Below are positions 52,699 through 60,485 of a stretch of DNA of 64,000 nucleotides, one piece after another. The translations under genes and the position numbers were made by a program. The DNA is from Poritiphilus flavus. Lineage in GTDB: Bacteria > Bacteroidota > Bacteroidia > Flavobacteriales > Flavobacteriaceae. The stretch is taken from assembly GCF_009901585.1 (NCBI RefSeq), contig NZ_WXYO01000007.1:186001-250000 (forward strand). Direction: 5' to 3'. The notes below the pieces were generated by a model. That model ran no database searches. It was not told the origin of the DNA and saw only the letters and a list, made by a program, of their open reading frames with translations. The first letter of the stretch is position 1. Every line of letters begins with the position of its first letter.

Positions 52699-53421
52699 AT
52701 GAAAACGAAACTTATACCATTATATGCAATAATCTGCACACTCTTTTTGGCTTCCTGTGACCGGGAGACCGTAAGAGTCTCGGATGCGGTAAGTACCCGG
52801 GAAGTAAGGATATCCGGTTTTTCCGGCCTGGAAGTGGCACAGTCTTTCAGGGCCTTTGTAACCTTCTCGGACACCGAGGAGAAAATAGAGATAGAAGCCA
52901 ATGACAATGTACACGACAAAATATTGGTATCCCTGGATGGGGACAATTTATATGTACGAATTAAACCGAATACGAACCTCAGGGGAGACGTTACCCTTAA
53001 CCTTTATATAACTACCTCCAGCCTGGAGCGTTTCCGGGCTACAGGAGCTTCCAGAATTCAGTTGGAAAACGAACTGTCTGAAAGGGAAGTATTTATAAGG
53101 CTTTCCGGTTCTTCGGACTTTTTTGGGGAACTCAATGTAGACGTTACTAAAGTCTACGCCAGTGGTGCCTCTAAGACGGATATTTTCGGCTCAACATCCT
53201 TTTTGGAGGCTGAACTGGCAGGTAGCAGCACCCTGCAGGATCTGGATTTTCAGGTAGCGGATCTTGATATTGAACTTTCTGGGGCAAGTGATGCGTATTT
53301 GTCCGTTAGTGACCGCATAGATGTGGAAGCTTCCGGTTCCAGTACGCTGACTTATAGGGGAGATGCGGTTATTAGAAAGCAGGATCTTTCCGGCGCATCG
53401 GAGATCATTAAAAGGGATTAA
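52699..53421 (+). CDS. Head GIN-domain (DUF2807) lipoprotein
   Basis: 240 residues; lipobox L-A-S-C-D (Cys16). Two halves of solenoid repeats: S-G-F-S-G-L-E-V-A-Q-S-F near 34-45, L-Y-V-R-I-K-P-N-T near 76-84, G-A-S-R-I-Q-L-E-N, S-G-S-S-D-F-F-G-E-L, S-G-A-S-D-A-Y-L-S-V, A-S-G-S-S-T-L-T-Y-R-G. The repeated (A/S)-S-G-(A/S)-S motif is typical of the GIN family. Last gene of the sigma operon. Confidence 0.85.
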   Translation: MKTKLIPLYAIICTLFLASCDRETVRVSDAVSTREVRISGFSGLEVAQSFRAFVTFSDTEEKIEIEANDNVHDKILVSLDGDNLYVRIKPNTNLRGDVTLNLYITTSSLERFRATGASRIQLENELSEREVFIRLSGSSDFFGELNVDVTKVYASGASKTDIFGSTSFLEAELAGSSTLQDLDFQVADLDIELSGASDAYLSVSDRIDVEASGSSTLTYRGDAVIRKQDLSGASEIIKRD

Positions 53422-53430
53422 GGATAGCTT

Positions 53431-53862
53431 TCAGATCCCCAGGGTAGGCAGTTGTTTCACCTTGTGATACCTAAGGGCGGCAATGATACAGTTTTTAAGT
53501 TCGGCCGGGTAGGGGGCGGTGTCGTCCATTTGGAATACAATAGCCCGGTTTCCTTCAAAACTAAAAGTCTGATTATATAACATTTTAAAAGTGGATACCA
53601 ATCTGCTGGAGCAGCTAAAGTACATAGCGTATTGCTCCGGCTGTTTGGCTTTCCAGTCGATCCGCAAGGTGCTCCCAATTTTGGTGATATAACTGGGCTC
53701 ATTCCACTTAAGGGTTTCCTTTAGCTGAGATACTTCTTCCATTTCTTCCGCAGTTTCTAGTATAAGAGCTCGCAGGGCGGACATTTTTTTCCTCGCGTCA
53801 TCCGGGTAATTGTCGAACACTGTTTTTACTTCGGGGTCGCTGTTAAGTTGAAGGGTTGCCAT
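53431..53862 (-). CDS. DUF1801/YdhG-like protein
   Basis: 143 residues. E-T-L-K-W-N-E-P-S-Y near 64-73, with downstream L-R-I-D-W-K and F-S-F-E-G-N-R-A-I-V-F, fit DUF1801 (YdhG-like, iron-uptake-related fold). It converges with the GIN lipoprotein gene (9 bp). Confidence 0.78.
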   Translation of the reverse strand: MATLQLNSDPEVKTVFDNYPDDARKKMSALRALILETAEEMEEVSQLKETLKWNEPSYITKIGSTLRIDWKAKQPEQYAMYFSCSSRLVSTFKMLYNQTFSFEGNRAIVFQMDDTAPYPAELKNCIIAALRYHKVKQLPTLGI

Positions 53863-53928
53863 GTGGAGTTTTAAGTGTTAGGTTCTCAGTGCTAAGTTAA
53901 AGGGTTTAAAATTTAATAGCAATGGGGG

Positions 53929-53945
53929 GCGGATTTGCAATCCGC
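53929..53945. repeat. GCGGATT-TGC-AATCCGC hairpin preceding copy 1
   Basis: Perfect 7-bp stem with three-base loop. A sister hairpin, CGGATT-TGT-AATCCG at 54571-54585, stands about 40 bp before repeat copy 2, so hairpin and repeat travel together. Confidence 0.65.
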
Positions 53946-53954
53946 GCTGGCCTT

Positions 53955-54198
53955 TCATTTTCTTTGCTTGTCCAAAGAAAACGAAACAAAAGAAAAGACA
54001 CTTTTTGAGATAGGCATTTTTAAAGCCTTGCTTTAAAACCGTATCCAATCTTCTAAATCGCCTCCAAGGCTTCGGCGATTTTTAACGCAGATTGTCTCCT
54101 ATGCTGCCCAAAAAGGTTGACCTTCTATTTAAGTTTTTGATTGAAAGCGAACCCAAGGTTTTTAAGAAATAGCGCTGCTGCAAGCGAAAGTGCGTTCC
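53955..54198 (+). repeat. Multi-hairpin dispersed repeat, copy 1
   Basis: About 240 bp. Stem 1: TTTTCTTTG-CTTGTC-CAAAGAAAA (53958-53981). Stem 2: TTTTAAAGC-CTT-GCTTTAAAA (54018-54038). Stem 3: AATCGCC...GGCGATT (54056-54080). A short fourth stem AACC-CAA-GGTT lies near 54150-54160. Copies at 54621 (same direction) and 60486 (opposite) keep the order of these stems. Confidence 0.8.
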
Positions 54199-54322
54199 GC
54201 CGTTCAGTTTAAAGGTGAAGTTATAGTAGAAGCCCACCAGGCGGAAAAGAGCATGGAGCGTAAGCAGCATGCGCGGTATTGCCAAAGACAATAATTTCCT
54301 ATAAAACCTTCTTGAACTTTTG

Positions 54323-54348
54323 ATTCTTTTGTTTCAAGACAAAAGAAT
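54323..54348. repeat. Isolated hairpin ATTCTTTTGT-TTCAAG-ACAAAAGAAT
   Basis: Perfect 10-bp stem with six-base loop. Same design as stem 1 of the dispersed repeat with a different stem sequence. Confidence 0.65.
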
Positions 54349-54468
54349 ATCAAGAAATAGTTCTTGTAAGGATAAAATTAGTTCGGATAATACCTGTGCG
54401 CCTTCGGTAGAAATTCGCGTTATCAGTTTTACTAAAGTCAACCTTAGGCATAAATTTAGGGATTACTA

Positions 54469-54496
54469 ATTGCTTTTTACTTGTCCAAAAAGCAAT
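54469..54496. repeat. Isolated hairpin ATTGCTTTTT-ACTTGTCC-AAAAAGCAAT
   Basis: Perfect 10-bp stem. The loop contains CTTGTC, identical to the loop of stem 1 in the dispersed repeat, although the stem differs. Confidence 0.65.
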
Positions 54497-54570
54497 GGAA
54501 AAAGGACACCTTCTTTGTATGTATTTTTGCTGTCCACTGCCTTACGGACGGGCCAGCAAAACAGAGAGCG

Positions 54571-54585
54571 CGGATTTGTAATCCG
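54571..54585. repeat. CGGATT-TGT-AATCCG hairpin preceding copy 2
   Basis: Perfect 6-bp stem; counterpart of 53929-53945, with its loop changed from TGC to TGT. Confidence 0.6.
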
Positions 54586-54620
54586 TGCTATTATTTTGCA
54601 CATATAAACTCTATTGCTGT

Positions 54621-54855
54621 CTTTTCATTTTCTTTGCTTGTCCAAAGAAAACGAAACAAAAGAAAAGACACTTTTTGGATAGGCATTTTTAAAGCGTCGC
54701 TTTAAAACCGAAGCCATTCTTCTAAATCGCCTCCAAGGCTTCGGCGATTCTTTACGAAGATTGTCTTCTATGCTGCCCAAAAAGGCTAGTCTTCGATTGA
54801 AGCTTTTGAATGAAAGTGAACCGTAGGTTTTTAAGAAATAGTGCGGGTGCTAGCA
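54621..54855 (+). repeat. Multi-hairpin dispersed repeat, copy 2
   Basis: Direct copy of 53955-54198. Stem 1 is identical (54628-54651). Stem 2 has loop GTC instead of CTT (54687-54707). Stem 3 is identical (54725-54749). The fourth stem is AACC-GTA-GGTT. Sequence between stems differs at many places. Confidence 0.8.
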
Positions 54856-54868
54856 GATTAGATCCACT

Positions 54869-54937
54869 GCAATTCTTTACAACTTATAGGAATAACAAAG
54901 CGCATAGCGAACAGCGAAAGACCCACATAATTAAACT
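54869..54937 (+). repeat. Tail repeat A with three tandem AGCGnnn heptamers
   Basis: The run from GCAATTCTTTACAACTTATAGG through ACCCACATAATTAAACTT is repeated at 60887-60962. At its centre AGCGCAT, AGCGAAC, AGCGAAA form three tandem heptamers (54899-54919); the other copy has four. Confidence 0.7.
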
Positions 54938-54985
54938 TAAACTTTCCAAAAACCTAAGCTGAACTCTCCAAGACTATGGTATAGC

Positions 54986-57145
54986 CTACTCGACGATCAC
55001 CTGATGGGTCTCATCAATTCCCTTACCGGTAATCTTTAGGATATAGTTGCCTTTCTTTAAATCGGCCACGTTCATTGAGAAGGTTTCCCGACCACCATCC
55101 TTTCTGACGGATTTAAGCAGCTGCCCGGACATATTATATACACTAAGCGTTAATGCATTGCTCAAGGACAAGATTGGCGTACTTGAACTGTTTTTCTGTT
55201 GGTGTACCTGGGCGATGTTTATTTCGTCGTTTGATGGATTTGGGTATACCGAGAAATAAAAGCCTCCACCGCTACATCCGGAAGGAATACCTGTTCCACC
55301 ACTACCCGGTCCACAGTTCCCCGCCGCTTGAACGGTTAGATAGCCTCCATAACAGCCTACATAACGGCTGGTAGTAGTTGATGTGGATGTCCATGTGGTG
55401 CTGCCGTTCAAAGTCCAGGTATGTGTTCCGGAACCTCCTGATGCCTGCGCAATGATCCATCCGTGATAATCAGGCCCTGATATGGATATGGTTATTGTAG
55501 TACCACCGGCTGCAGTTGTGTTGGAATTTATGACGTAACTGTTGCCACATCCGTTAGGTGGGGTAACCGTAGCACGTACCCATGCACTCCCGGTTCCGTT
55601 GGCCTTGAAACTTGCGGGATTTGAACCTTGTGAAGAGACCCTGGTTAAATTGCTGCTATTGCTCCAGCTAATTGTTGAACCCGCAGGTAGATTATATACC
55701 GTGTAACTCTTTGCCGTACATCCGATAGAACTATAGCTATTTAAATAAGGGGCCAAAATGGTGTTTGTGGTCTGTGCCCCGGTTCCACATGGATCTAACC
55801 AGTTGCTCAAACGGGTGTCGTTTGTGCCCCCTCCTGTCCACGACAGATTAAACCTTCCATATTCACCTCTAGGCTGATTACAGTAGGTATTAAAAGGATT
55901 ATAATTTTGGTTGCCGTGTAGTTGGCCGACCACCCTTTGATTCTGATTGAATATCGGACTACCGGAAGAGCCGTGTTGTACCACCCCGTCATCGAAATTA
56001 ACAAGCCAATGGTTATTGACCCCGCCCCAGTTTGAAGTTTGGAAAGCATTATTTTCGATTGAAATTTTTGTCATGTCCCCCGCAGGATGATGTATGGAAG
56101 CGCCACTGGTCGGGGTGTTTGCCCGCCTGTCCCAGCCGGCAAAGGTCACATTTCCACTGTAGCTAACTACACTGGTACTCTGAAGCTCCATAAGCAGGAA
56201 ATCCGTGTTGCCCCAACCGGCCCTGAAGGTAGCTCCATTGGTAGTGGTCCAATTGTAGTGGAAATTGGTAGAAGTACAGCTTACCTGTCTAAAACCGAAT
56301 TTATACATCCAATCCTCTGCATTATTCCTTTCCCCTGCACTCAAAACATCGTTTTGGTTTGAGTCTGCACAGTGAAAGGCCGTTAGGAAAAAAGGACGAA
56401 AAGCGTTGTCTGTAGTAGTCAATAAACAGCCACTACAATGTTCATTTCCGTTTGATAAAAGTATCAGGGCTTCCGAACGGCCTGGCTGCATCCATGCCGC
56501 AAAACAGGCGAGGTCATTGTTACACGCTTCCGAAGCTCCCGGGGTTCCGCCTGTCATTTCTCCTGCACTTAGTCCCCGATAAGCATGGACCACCCTTTTA
56601 ATGGTAAATGAAGAACTTTCTTTCACATCCAGGGGTTCGGTAACATACATGGTTACCCGTTCCCCGAAGATAAGATCTGTGAGAAAGACGCCATCAATCT
56701 TGTTGTTCATACTGGTTAAAGGCCCATAGGTCATAGTTTCGCTTTCGTTGATCAGGTAAAGCTCGGCACCTTTGGCAAGGTTCAATCTTTCCAAAACAAA
56801 ATTGATAGAAATGGCACCTCTCGAATAAAACTCCATGGACCAGCTGCGGCCTTCCTGCGTTTCTTCTCCATCCTTTGCAAGGCTTACGTTTATATTGGTG
56901 TCAAAGCCTTTTCCGAAGCGGTAGGGTCTTGGAGTTTCAGACTTTGCTCTTTGCTCATCCTCACGAAGCATCGCCTGTACGTCAAAGCTCGGCATGTCCC
57001 TTTTGTTCTGGGCTTTAAAATCTGCTGTCATGGAAGCAATGGTGGCCCTTGCGTTCCCCTCGGGATAAAAGTTGGACTCCACTTGTGAAGATAGTATTTG
57101 TGAAAAGAGAAGAGAAAACAGGCATAGTAAGGCTGAAGATTTCAT
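54986..57145 (-). CDS. Secreted trypsin-like serine protease with T9SS C-terminal sorting domain
   Basis: 719 residues; signal peptide ends near I-L-S-S-Q. A ~200-residue N-terminal part precedes the peptidase. The S1 triad is H258 (F-L-T-A-F-H-C), D315 (W-G-N-T-D-F-L) and S394 (G-S-S-G-S-P), in the layout of lysyl endopeptidase-like enzymes, with Cys pairs (C237/C240, C259). After ~430 come PKD/Ig-like beta repeats rich in Ser, Thr and Gly. The last ~80 residues (F-S-V-Y-P-N-P-S-N-D-E-I-N-I ... G-N-Y-I-L-K-I-T-G-K-G) are a type A Por-secretion sorting domain, cleaved on export. It is flanked by dispersed repeats on the downstream side. Confidence 0.92.
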   Translation of the reverse strand: MKSSALLCLFSLLFSQILSSQVESNFYPEGNARATIASMTADFKAQNKRDMPSFDVQAMLREDEQRAKSETPRPYRFGKGFDTNINVSLAKDGEETQEGRSWSMEFYSRGAISINFVLERLNLAKGAELYLINESETMTYGPLTSMNNKIDGVFLTDLIFGERVTMYVTEPLDVKESSSFTIKRVVHAYRGLSAGEMTGGTPGASEACNNDLACFAAWMQPGRSEALILLSNGNEHCSGCLLTTTDNAFRPFFLTAFHCADSNQNDVLSAGERNNAEDWMYKFGFRQVSCTSTNFHYNWTTTNGATFRAGWGNTDFLLMELQSTSVVSYSGNVTFAGWDRRANTPTSGASIHHPAGDMTKISIENNAFQTSNWGGVNNHWLVNFDDGVVQHGSSGSPIFNQNQRVVGQLHGNQNYNPFNTYCNQPRGEYGRFNLSWTGGGTNDTRLSNWLDPCGTGAQTTNTILAPYLNSYSSIGCTAKSYTVYNLPAGSTISWSNSSNLTRVSSQGSNPASFKANGTGSAWVRATVTPPNGCGNSYVINSNTTAAGGTTITISISGPDYHGWIIAQASGGSGTHTWTLNGSTTWTSTSTTTSRYVGCYGGYLTVQAAGNCGPGSGGTGIPSGCSGGGFYFSVYPNPSNDEINIAQVHQQKNSSSTPILSLSNALTLSVYNMSGQLLKSVRKDGGRETFSMNVADLKKGNYILKITGKGIDETHQVIVE

Positions 57146-57175
57146 AGCGATTGGATTTAGGTTAAAAAATGTTAT

Positions 57176-57763
57176 TTACATAATGTTGAATTCTATACTT
57201 AATGCATTGCCTCCTTCCACATTAATGGATTCACCACCCATTTCCATGACGAAGTCGAGGGTTACCACGACCCTATAAGACCCGGTTGCCAGGTATTCAT
57301 TGCTGTTGGACTTGCAAATGGGCCCAATTATACTCACACCCTCTTGTAGTACCCAGGGGCTGCTGACCACATAGGATTCGCCCGGAGGAATTTCCATATA
57401 AGGATTCCCATCAAACTGACAGGAGGCCGAGGTAAAAGGCTTTCCAAAACTTTCATCACTTTCGTTACTCATAACCGTCAACACACCTTCATTAGCCAAA
57501 TATTCTTCCTTTATTTTTACCAGCTCTGCGGAATCATTTTGGAAGGTTAAGGAGATGATAAAGTTTTCGTTCTGATCAAATAAATCCTGGGGATTACCCG
57601 CTACATCCGTGATGCACAACGTTGCACTCAGGCCGGACATAGTTGCGACCGTGCAATCTCCCTGGGCGACGATATTGACATCTTGTAAGGTAGTTGTTGG
57701 GTCATCGTCACAGGCGGTCGCCAGAAAAAGAAGGTTCAATACTAAGAAAAGGACTTTATTCAT
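57176..57763 (-). CDS. Lipoprotein of unknown function
   Basis: 195 residues; lipobox L-A-T-A-C-D-D-D (Cys18). Beta-rich with G-D-C-T-V-A-T-M-S-G-L-S-A-T-L-C-I near 36-52 (two Cys that may pair) and a late G-S-Y-R-V-V-V-T-L-D-F. It lies 30 bp upstream of the protease gene on the same strand, so it may be its partner. No family assigned. Confidence 0.6.
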   Translation of the reverse strand: MNKVLFLVLNLLFLATACDDDPTTTLQDVNIVAQGDCTVATMSGLSATLCITDVAGNPQDLFDQNENFIISLTFQNDSAELVKIKEEYLANEGVLTVMSNESDESFGKPFTSASCQFDGNPYMEIPPGESYVVSSPWVLQEGVSIIGPICKSNSNEYLATGSYRVVVTLDFVMEMGGESINVEGGNALSIEFNIM

Positions 57764-58077
57764 TATAGTATCATTATTCTGATATATAAAGTAATTAAAA
57801 TCCTACAATCTAGGAAATAACTTGTATTAAGTTTACATTAATAAATTCCTGGATAATCTCTCAAGCATTAGTAAGATTCAGAAAAGCAAAGGCCATAGTT
57901 TAAACCTGAACTTAAACTTCCCAGGACTTTAAGTAAACTTTTCAGGATTTGAATACCAGGTGTTGAATTCTAGGTGTTGAGTTTAGCTTTCTATGAATAA
58001 TTTGTCTTAGCTATTTGAATACAAAAAACACCCAAGACATCAAGCCCCAGGCGTTTTTAACGATAATCCAAAAATTA
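57764..58077. other. 314-bp gap with degenerate repeat remnants
   Basis: No gene. Between about 57900 and 57990 the text TTAAACTTCCCAGGACTTTAAG and GTGTTGAATTCTAGG echo the stretch 60965-61040 (TTAAACTTTAACTTAATC; GGGTTAAATTCTAGG), so a worn copy of the tail region is present. Promoter elements for the lipoprotein gene are not clear. Confidence 0.5.
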
Positions 58078-58533
58078 TTATTTGCTCATTTTCTTCCAAT
58101 TCGCATCTGCCGTTTTTACCAGTTCTTTATGTTTGCCTGCTAACCAAAGTTGTTGGGCGTCTACTTCCAGATCGTAGAGGAATAAATAGTATTTCCCATC
58201 CTTAACCACAAATTTATTAGGGTCTACCCGGAATTTTGCACCAACAGACACCCCAAAGGCGCAATAAGCACCGTACTGAGGTAGATACTTGGTAGGATTT
58301 GCCTCAAAGGTCTTTTGCTGTTCCTTGCTGGTAAAATAATAAGCAAGACCCTGGTAGGTTGTTTTGTGTTCTTTGAGTCCTTTTTGCGCTATTCCTAAAT
58401 CCAGATAGGATACAGGGCTGTACCCCTGAAGCGCTATTTTACTGTCGTCTACATTGTGATTGGATTTGTAATCCTGTGCAAGCCCTAAAGTTGATATAAA
58501 TAGAGCTGCGATTAATAATGATAATGATTTCAT
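58078..58533 (-). CDS. Secreted YHS-domain protein
   Basis: 151 residues; signal peptide ends near L-G-L-A-Q. I-A-L-Q-G-Y-S-P-V-S-Y-L near 33-44, Y-Y-F-T-S-K-E-Q-Q-K-T-F-E-A-N-P near 66-81 and Y-G-A-Y-C-A-F-G-V near 87-95 define the YHS fold; Cys in G-A-Y-C may bind metal. Part of a minus-strand row Crp, SnoaL, membrane protein, YHS. Confidence 0.83.
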   Translation of the reverse strand: MKSLSLLIAALFISTLGLAQDYKSNHNVDDSKIALQGYSPVSYLDLGIAQKGLKEHKTTYQGLAYYFTSKEQQKTFEANPTKYLPQYGAYCAFGVSVGAKFRVDPNKFVVKDGKYYLFLYDLEVDAQQLWLAGKHKELVKTADANWKKMSK

Positions 58534-58560
58534 GATATGTTGTTTTACTTTATTGTTATA

Positions 58561-58914
58561 CTAAATTTCTTCTTCGGGTTTATGCAAGCTTACTACGGTT
58601 AATACTGCTGCACTGTTTATCCAATAGTACCAGGCATCCCAGCCTTGAAAGGAGAATACAAAGGGCGTGATTACAAACACGATTCCCACAAGGGCGTCAA
58701 CCAACAAGTGTCCGGAATAAGGGATTATTCTATAAACACCCAGCTGGTGGTCTGTTAAAAGTGTAAGTACAAAGGCAGCAATACCCGTACCTACGGATAG
58801 GTACAATGCAAGTGGATTAGAGCTTCCCAATCCTAAAACAAATGGTAATACCATAAGCGATACGGCTACCGGATAATCCAGATAGGCATGTATCTTTTTA
58901 GTTACGAGTTTCAT
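58561..58914 (-). CDS. Small membrane protein (SPW-repeat-like)
   Basis: 117 residues with four hydrophobic segments: L-D-Y-P-V-A-V-S-L-M-V-L-P-F-V-L-G-L, L-S-V-G-T-G-I-A-A-F-V-L-T-L-L, L-L-V-D-A-L-V-G-I-V-F-V-I-T-P-F and W-I-N-S-A-A-V-L-T-V-V. The two P-F-V pairs suggest an internal duplication as in SPW proteins. Function unknown. 10 bp after the SnoaL gene. Confidence 0.65.
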   Translation of the reverse strand: MKLVTKKIHAYLDYPVAVSLMVLPFVLGLGSSNPLALYLSVGTGIAAFVLTLLTDHQLGVYRIIPYSGHLLVDALVGIVFVITPFVFSFQGWDAWYYWINSAAVLTVVSLHKPEEEI

Positions 58915-58924
58915 TTTTACTGTT

Positions 58925-59278
58925 TTAAGACTTAAAGTATTGTTCTTCTACGATCTGCCCGTTTTCCCATACGGTGCGAAGTATTTCGTGCCATAGGATC
59001 TTGCTGCCGTCTTTCATGTCAAAGTCAAAAGTGAATTCTGCAAAAGACACATCTCCGTTCAGGGAAGTATTGTGCAGGGTGATGCCGTTTACGTTGGCAA
59101 TAGCTGCAGCGAATCCCTGCATCTTGTTTACCATTTCTGCTTTGCCATGTGTCACCGTACCATCAAAATCAATGGTTTTGACATTCGGAGCAAAAAACTT
59201 TTCTGTAGCGTCTACGATGAGACCTTTTTTAACCATCTCGTTTTTGGCCGAGAGGATTTCATTTAATGATTGTTCCAT
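58925..59278 (-). CDS. SnoaL-like NTF2-fold protein
   Basis: 117 residues from the Met at 59278 (M-E-Q-S-L-N-E); extension to 59341 would overlap the Crp-gene region and lacks a good start context. I-D-F-D-G-T-V-T-H-G-K-A-E-M-V near 35-50 and L-H-N-T-S-L-N-G-D-V-S-F-A-E-F-T-F-D near 67-84 are typical of the fold. Small-molecule function unknown. Confidence 0.78.
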   Translation of the reverse strand: MEQSLNEILSAKNEMVKKGLIVDATEKFFAPNVKTIDFDGTVTHGKAEMVNKMQGFAAAIANVNGITLHNTSLNGDVSFAEFTFDFDMKDGSKILWHEILRTVWENGQIVEEQYFKS

Positions 59279-59379
59279 TTTTATGCTTATTAAGTTGTGT
59301 GTCAAAATCGACAAGACAAATGTCCGCCGATGCGGAAGCAATAAAAATGCGGTAGTTCAAGAAAAAAGGTTGATCTAGT

Positions 59380-59967
59380 TCAACTTTTCTTACGGATCCT
59401 TTTGTTTCTGATCCGCGAAAGGAATTCTGTAGACATGCCCAGGTAGGAAGCCAGGGCGTACTGAGGGACACGCTGTATGAAGTTTGCGTAGTTCAATAAG
59501 AAATTCTCATAGCGCGCCTCTGCATCATGGGTAAGGTCAAAAAGGATTCTTCTATGTTCAAAAGCAAGACCTTTTTCGGCCATGATCCTGAAGAAGGTTT
59601 CAAACTTATGGTTACTTTCTTTGAGTTCTTGCTCTTTTGAGTATTCAATTCGTAAAATGGTACTGTCTTCCAGCGCCACAATAAACAGGGTAGCAGGATG
59701 CTGATAGAGGTAGCTGTTAAAGTCGGACACCCACCAATTCTCTATGGCAAACTGAAGGGTGTGTTCTTGTCCATCATCTAGCACGGCATAAGTCCTGAAA
59801 GCTCCTTTTACCACAAAGGATCTGTGCTTGTTGGTAAAACCGGGCTGAACAATGAATTGTCGTTTTTTTACCTTAACCTCTTCAAAACAGGACACAAATT
59901 GCTCTGCTTCCTCTTCAGTTAAGGAAACGAAGTTTTGAATATAGTCTTGCAAGGGGTTTTTATTCAT
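59380..59967 (-). CDS. Crp/Fnr-family transcriptional regulator
   Basis: 195 residues from the Met at 59967. Cyclic-nucleotide-binding-like barrel in the first ~120 residues (V-V-K-G-A-F-R-T-Y-A-V-L-D-D-G-Q-E-H-T-L-Q-F-A near 53-75) and a C-terminal HTH (Q-Y-A-L-A-S-Y-L-G-M-S-T-E-F-L-S-R-I-R near 171-189). Typical Bacteroidetes members sense unknown ligands. It precedes the SnoaL-membrane-YHS genes by 101 bp and may control them. An AAGTGTAA/TTACACTT inverted repeat lies in its upstream region. Confidence 0.88.
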   Translation of the reverse strand: MNKNPLQDYIQNFVSLTEEEAEQFVSCFEEVKVKKRQFIVQPGFTNKHRSFVVKGAFRTYAVLDDGQEHTLQFAIENWWVSDFNSYLYQHPATLFIVALEDSTILRIEYSKEQELKESNHKFETFFRIMAEKGLAFEHRRILFDLTHDAEARYENFLLNYANFIQRVPQYALASYLGMSTEFLSRIRNKRIRKKS

Positions 59968-60022
59968 GTTCTGATCTTCACAACCTCTTAGTTTGTTAGC
60001 ATTCCAGTGCACGGGAAAATAC

Positions 60023-60069
60023 AAGTGTAATACTTTTTATGTCATGTAATTGGTTTAAAACTTACACTT
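60023..60069. promoter_or_regulatory. AAGTGTAA-N31-TTACACTT inverted repeat upstream of the Crp gene
   Basis: Perfect 8-bp arms at 60023-60030 and 60062-60069, 56 bp upstream of the Crp start. Arms of this size and spacing suit two half-sites; the regulator bound is unknown, possibly the Crp protein itself. Confidence 0.4.
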
Positions 60070-60253
60070 TTTGGCATTGGCCTAGATATTTTCACCAGGG
60101 ACATACAATTATAATTCTTGCTATTATTGGCTCCCTGGATAAATTTGTCTTTTTGTTCATTTTGTCTTGATACAAATGCGAAGCATTCACGAATACCTTA
60201 TTATGAAATAGATAAGCCATAAGTAATACGAACCACTGCTTGTATCAATGAAT

Positions 60254-60282
60254 GTTCTTTTTTGCATCGCCCAAAAAAGAAC
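60254..60282. repeat. Isolated hairpin GTTCTTTTTTG-CATCGCC-CAAAAAAGAAC
   Basis: Perfect 11-bp stem, seven-base loop. Fourth example of the T-rich/A-rich hairpin type in this window. Confidence 0.65.
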
Positions 60283-60485
60283 GAAAAAACGCTAGGCTGA
60301 TTTTAGCTTTCTTGAAATGCTACCAAAAGTTTGCAGCCTCGCAATCCAGGCCGCTTTTGCTCTGCAAAATGCTCTATGGATTGCTTCATTCTCCTGCGGC
60401 AAACTTTTCTTGATTTACTACGAAACCTAAAATATGCCATGGCCTGCAACTAGCACAAGATAAATTAAAACCAAAGCCCTTGGGG

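Larger units (their letters stand above)
53863..54985. other. Gene-poor 1.1-kb block built of repeats and hairpins
   Basis: No convincing gene. Short open frames here run through repeat units and have no ribosome site or family match. It holds, in order: a TTAAGTGTTAGGTT-type low-complexity string (53867-53905), a CGGATT hairpin, repeat copy 1, two isolated hairpins, a second CGGATT hairpin, repeat copy 2, and a tail with tandem heptamers. The parts are listed separately. Confidence 0.7.

Noticed and set aside
54481-54705. 74-codon open frame on the plus strand
   Set aside because: It crosses a hairpin, a CGGATT hairpin and the start of repeat copy 2; coding would need the repeat to be translated, and copy 1 has no matching frame.
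54899-54919. Tandem heptamers as a CRISPR array
   Set aside because: Units are 7 bases, directly adjacent, without spacers, and no cas gene is present.
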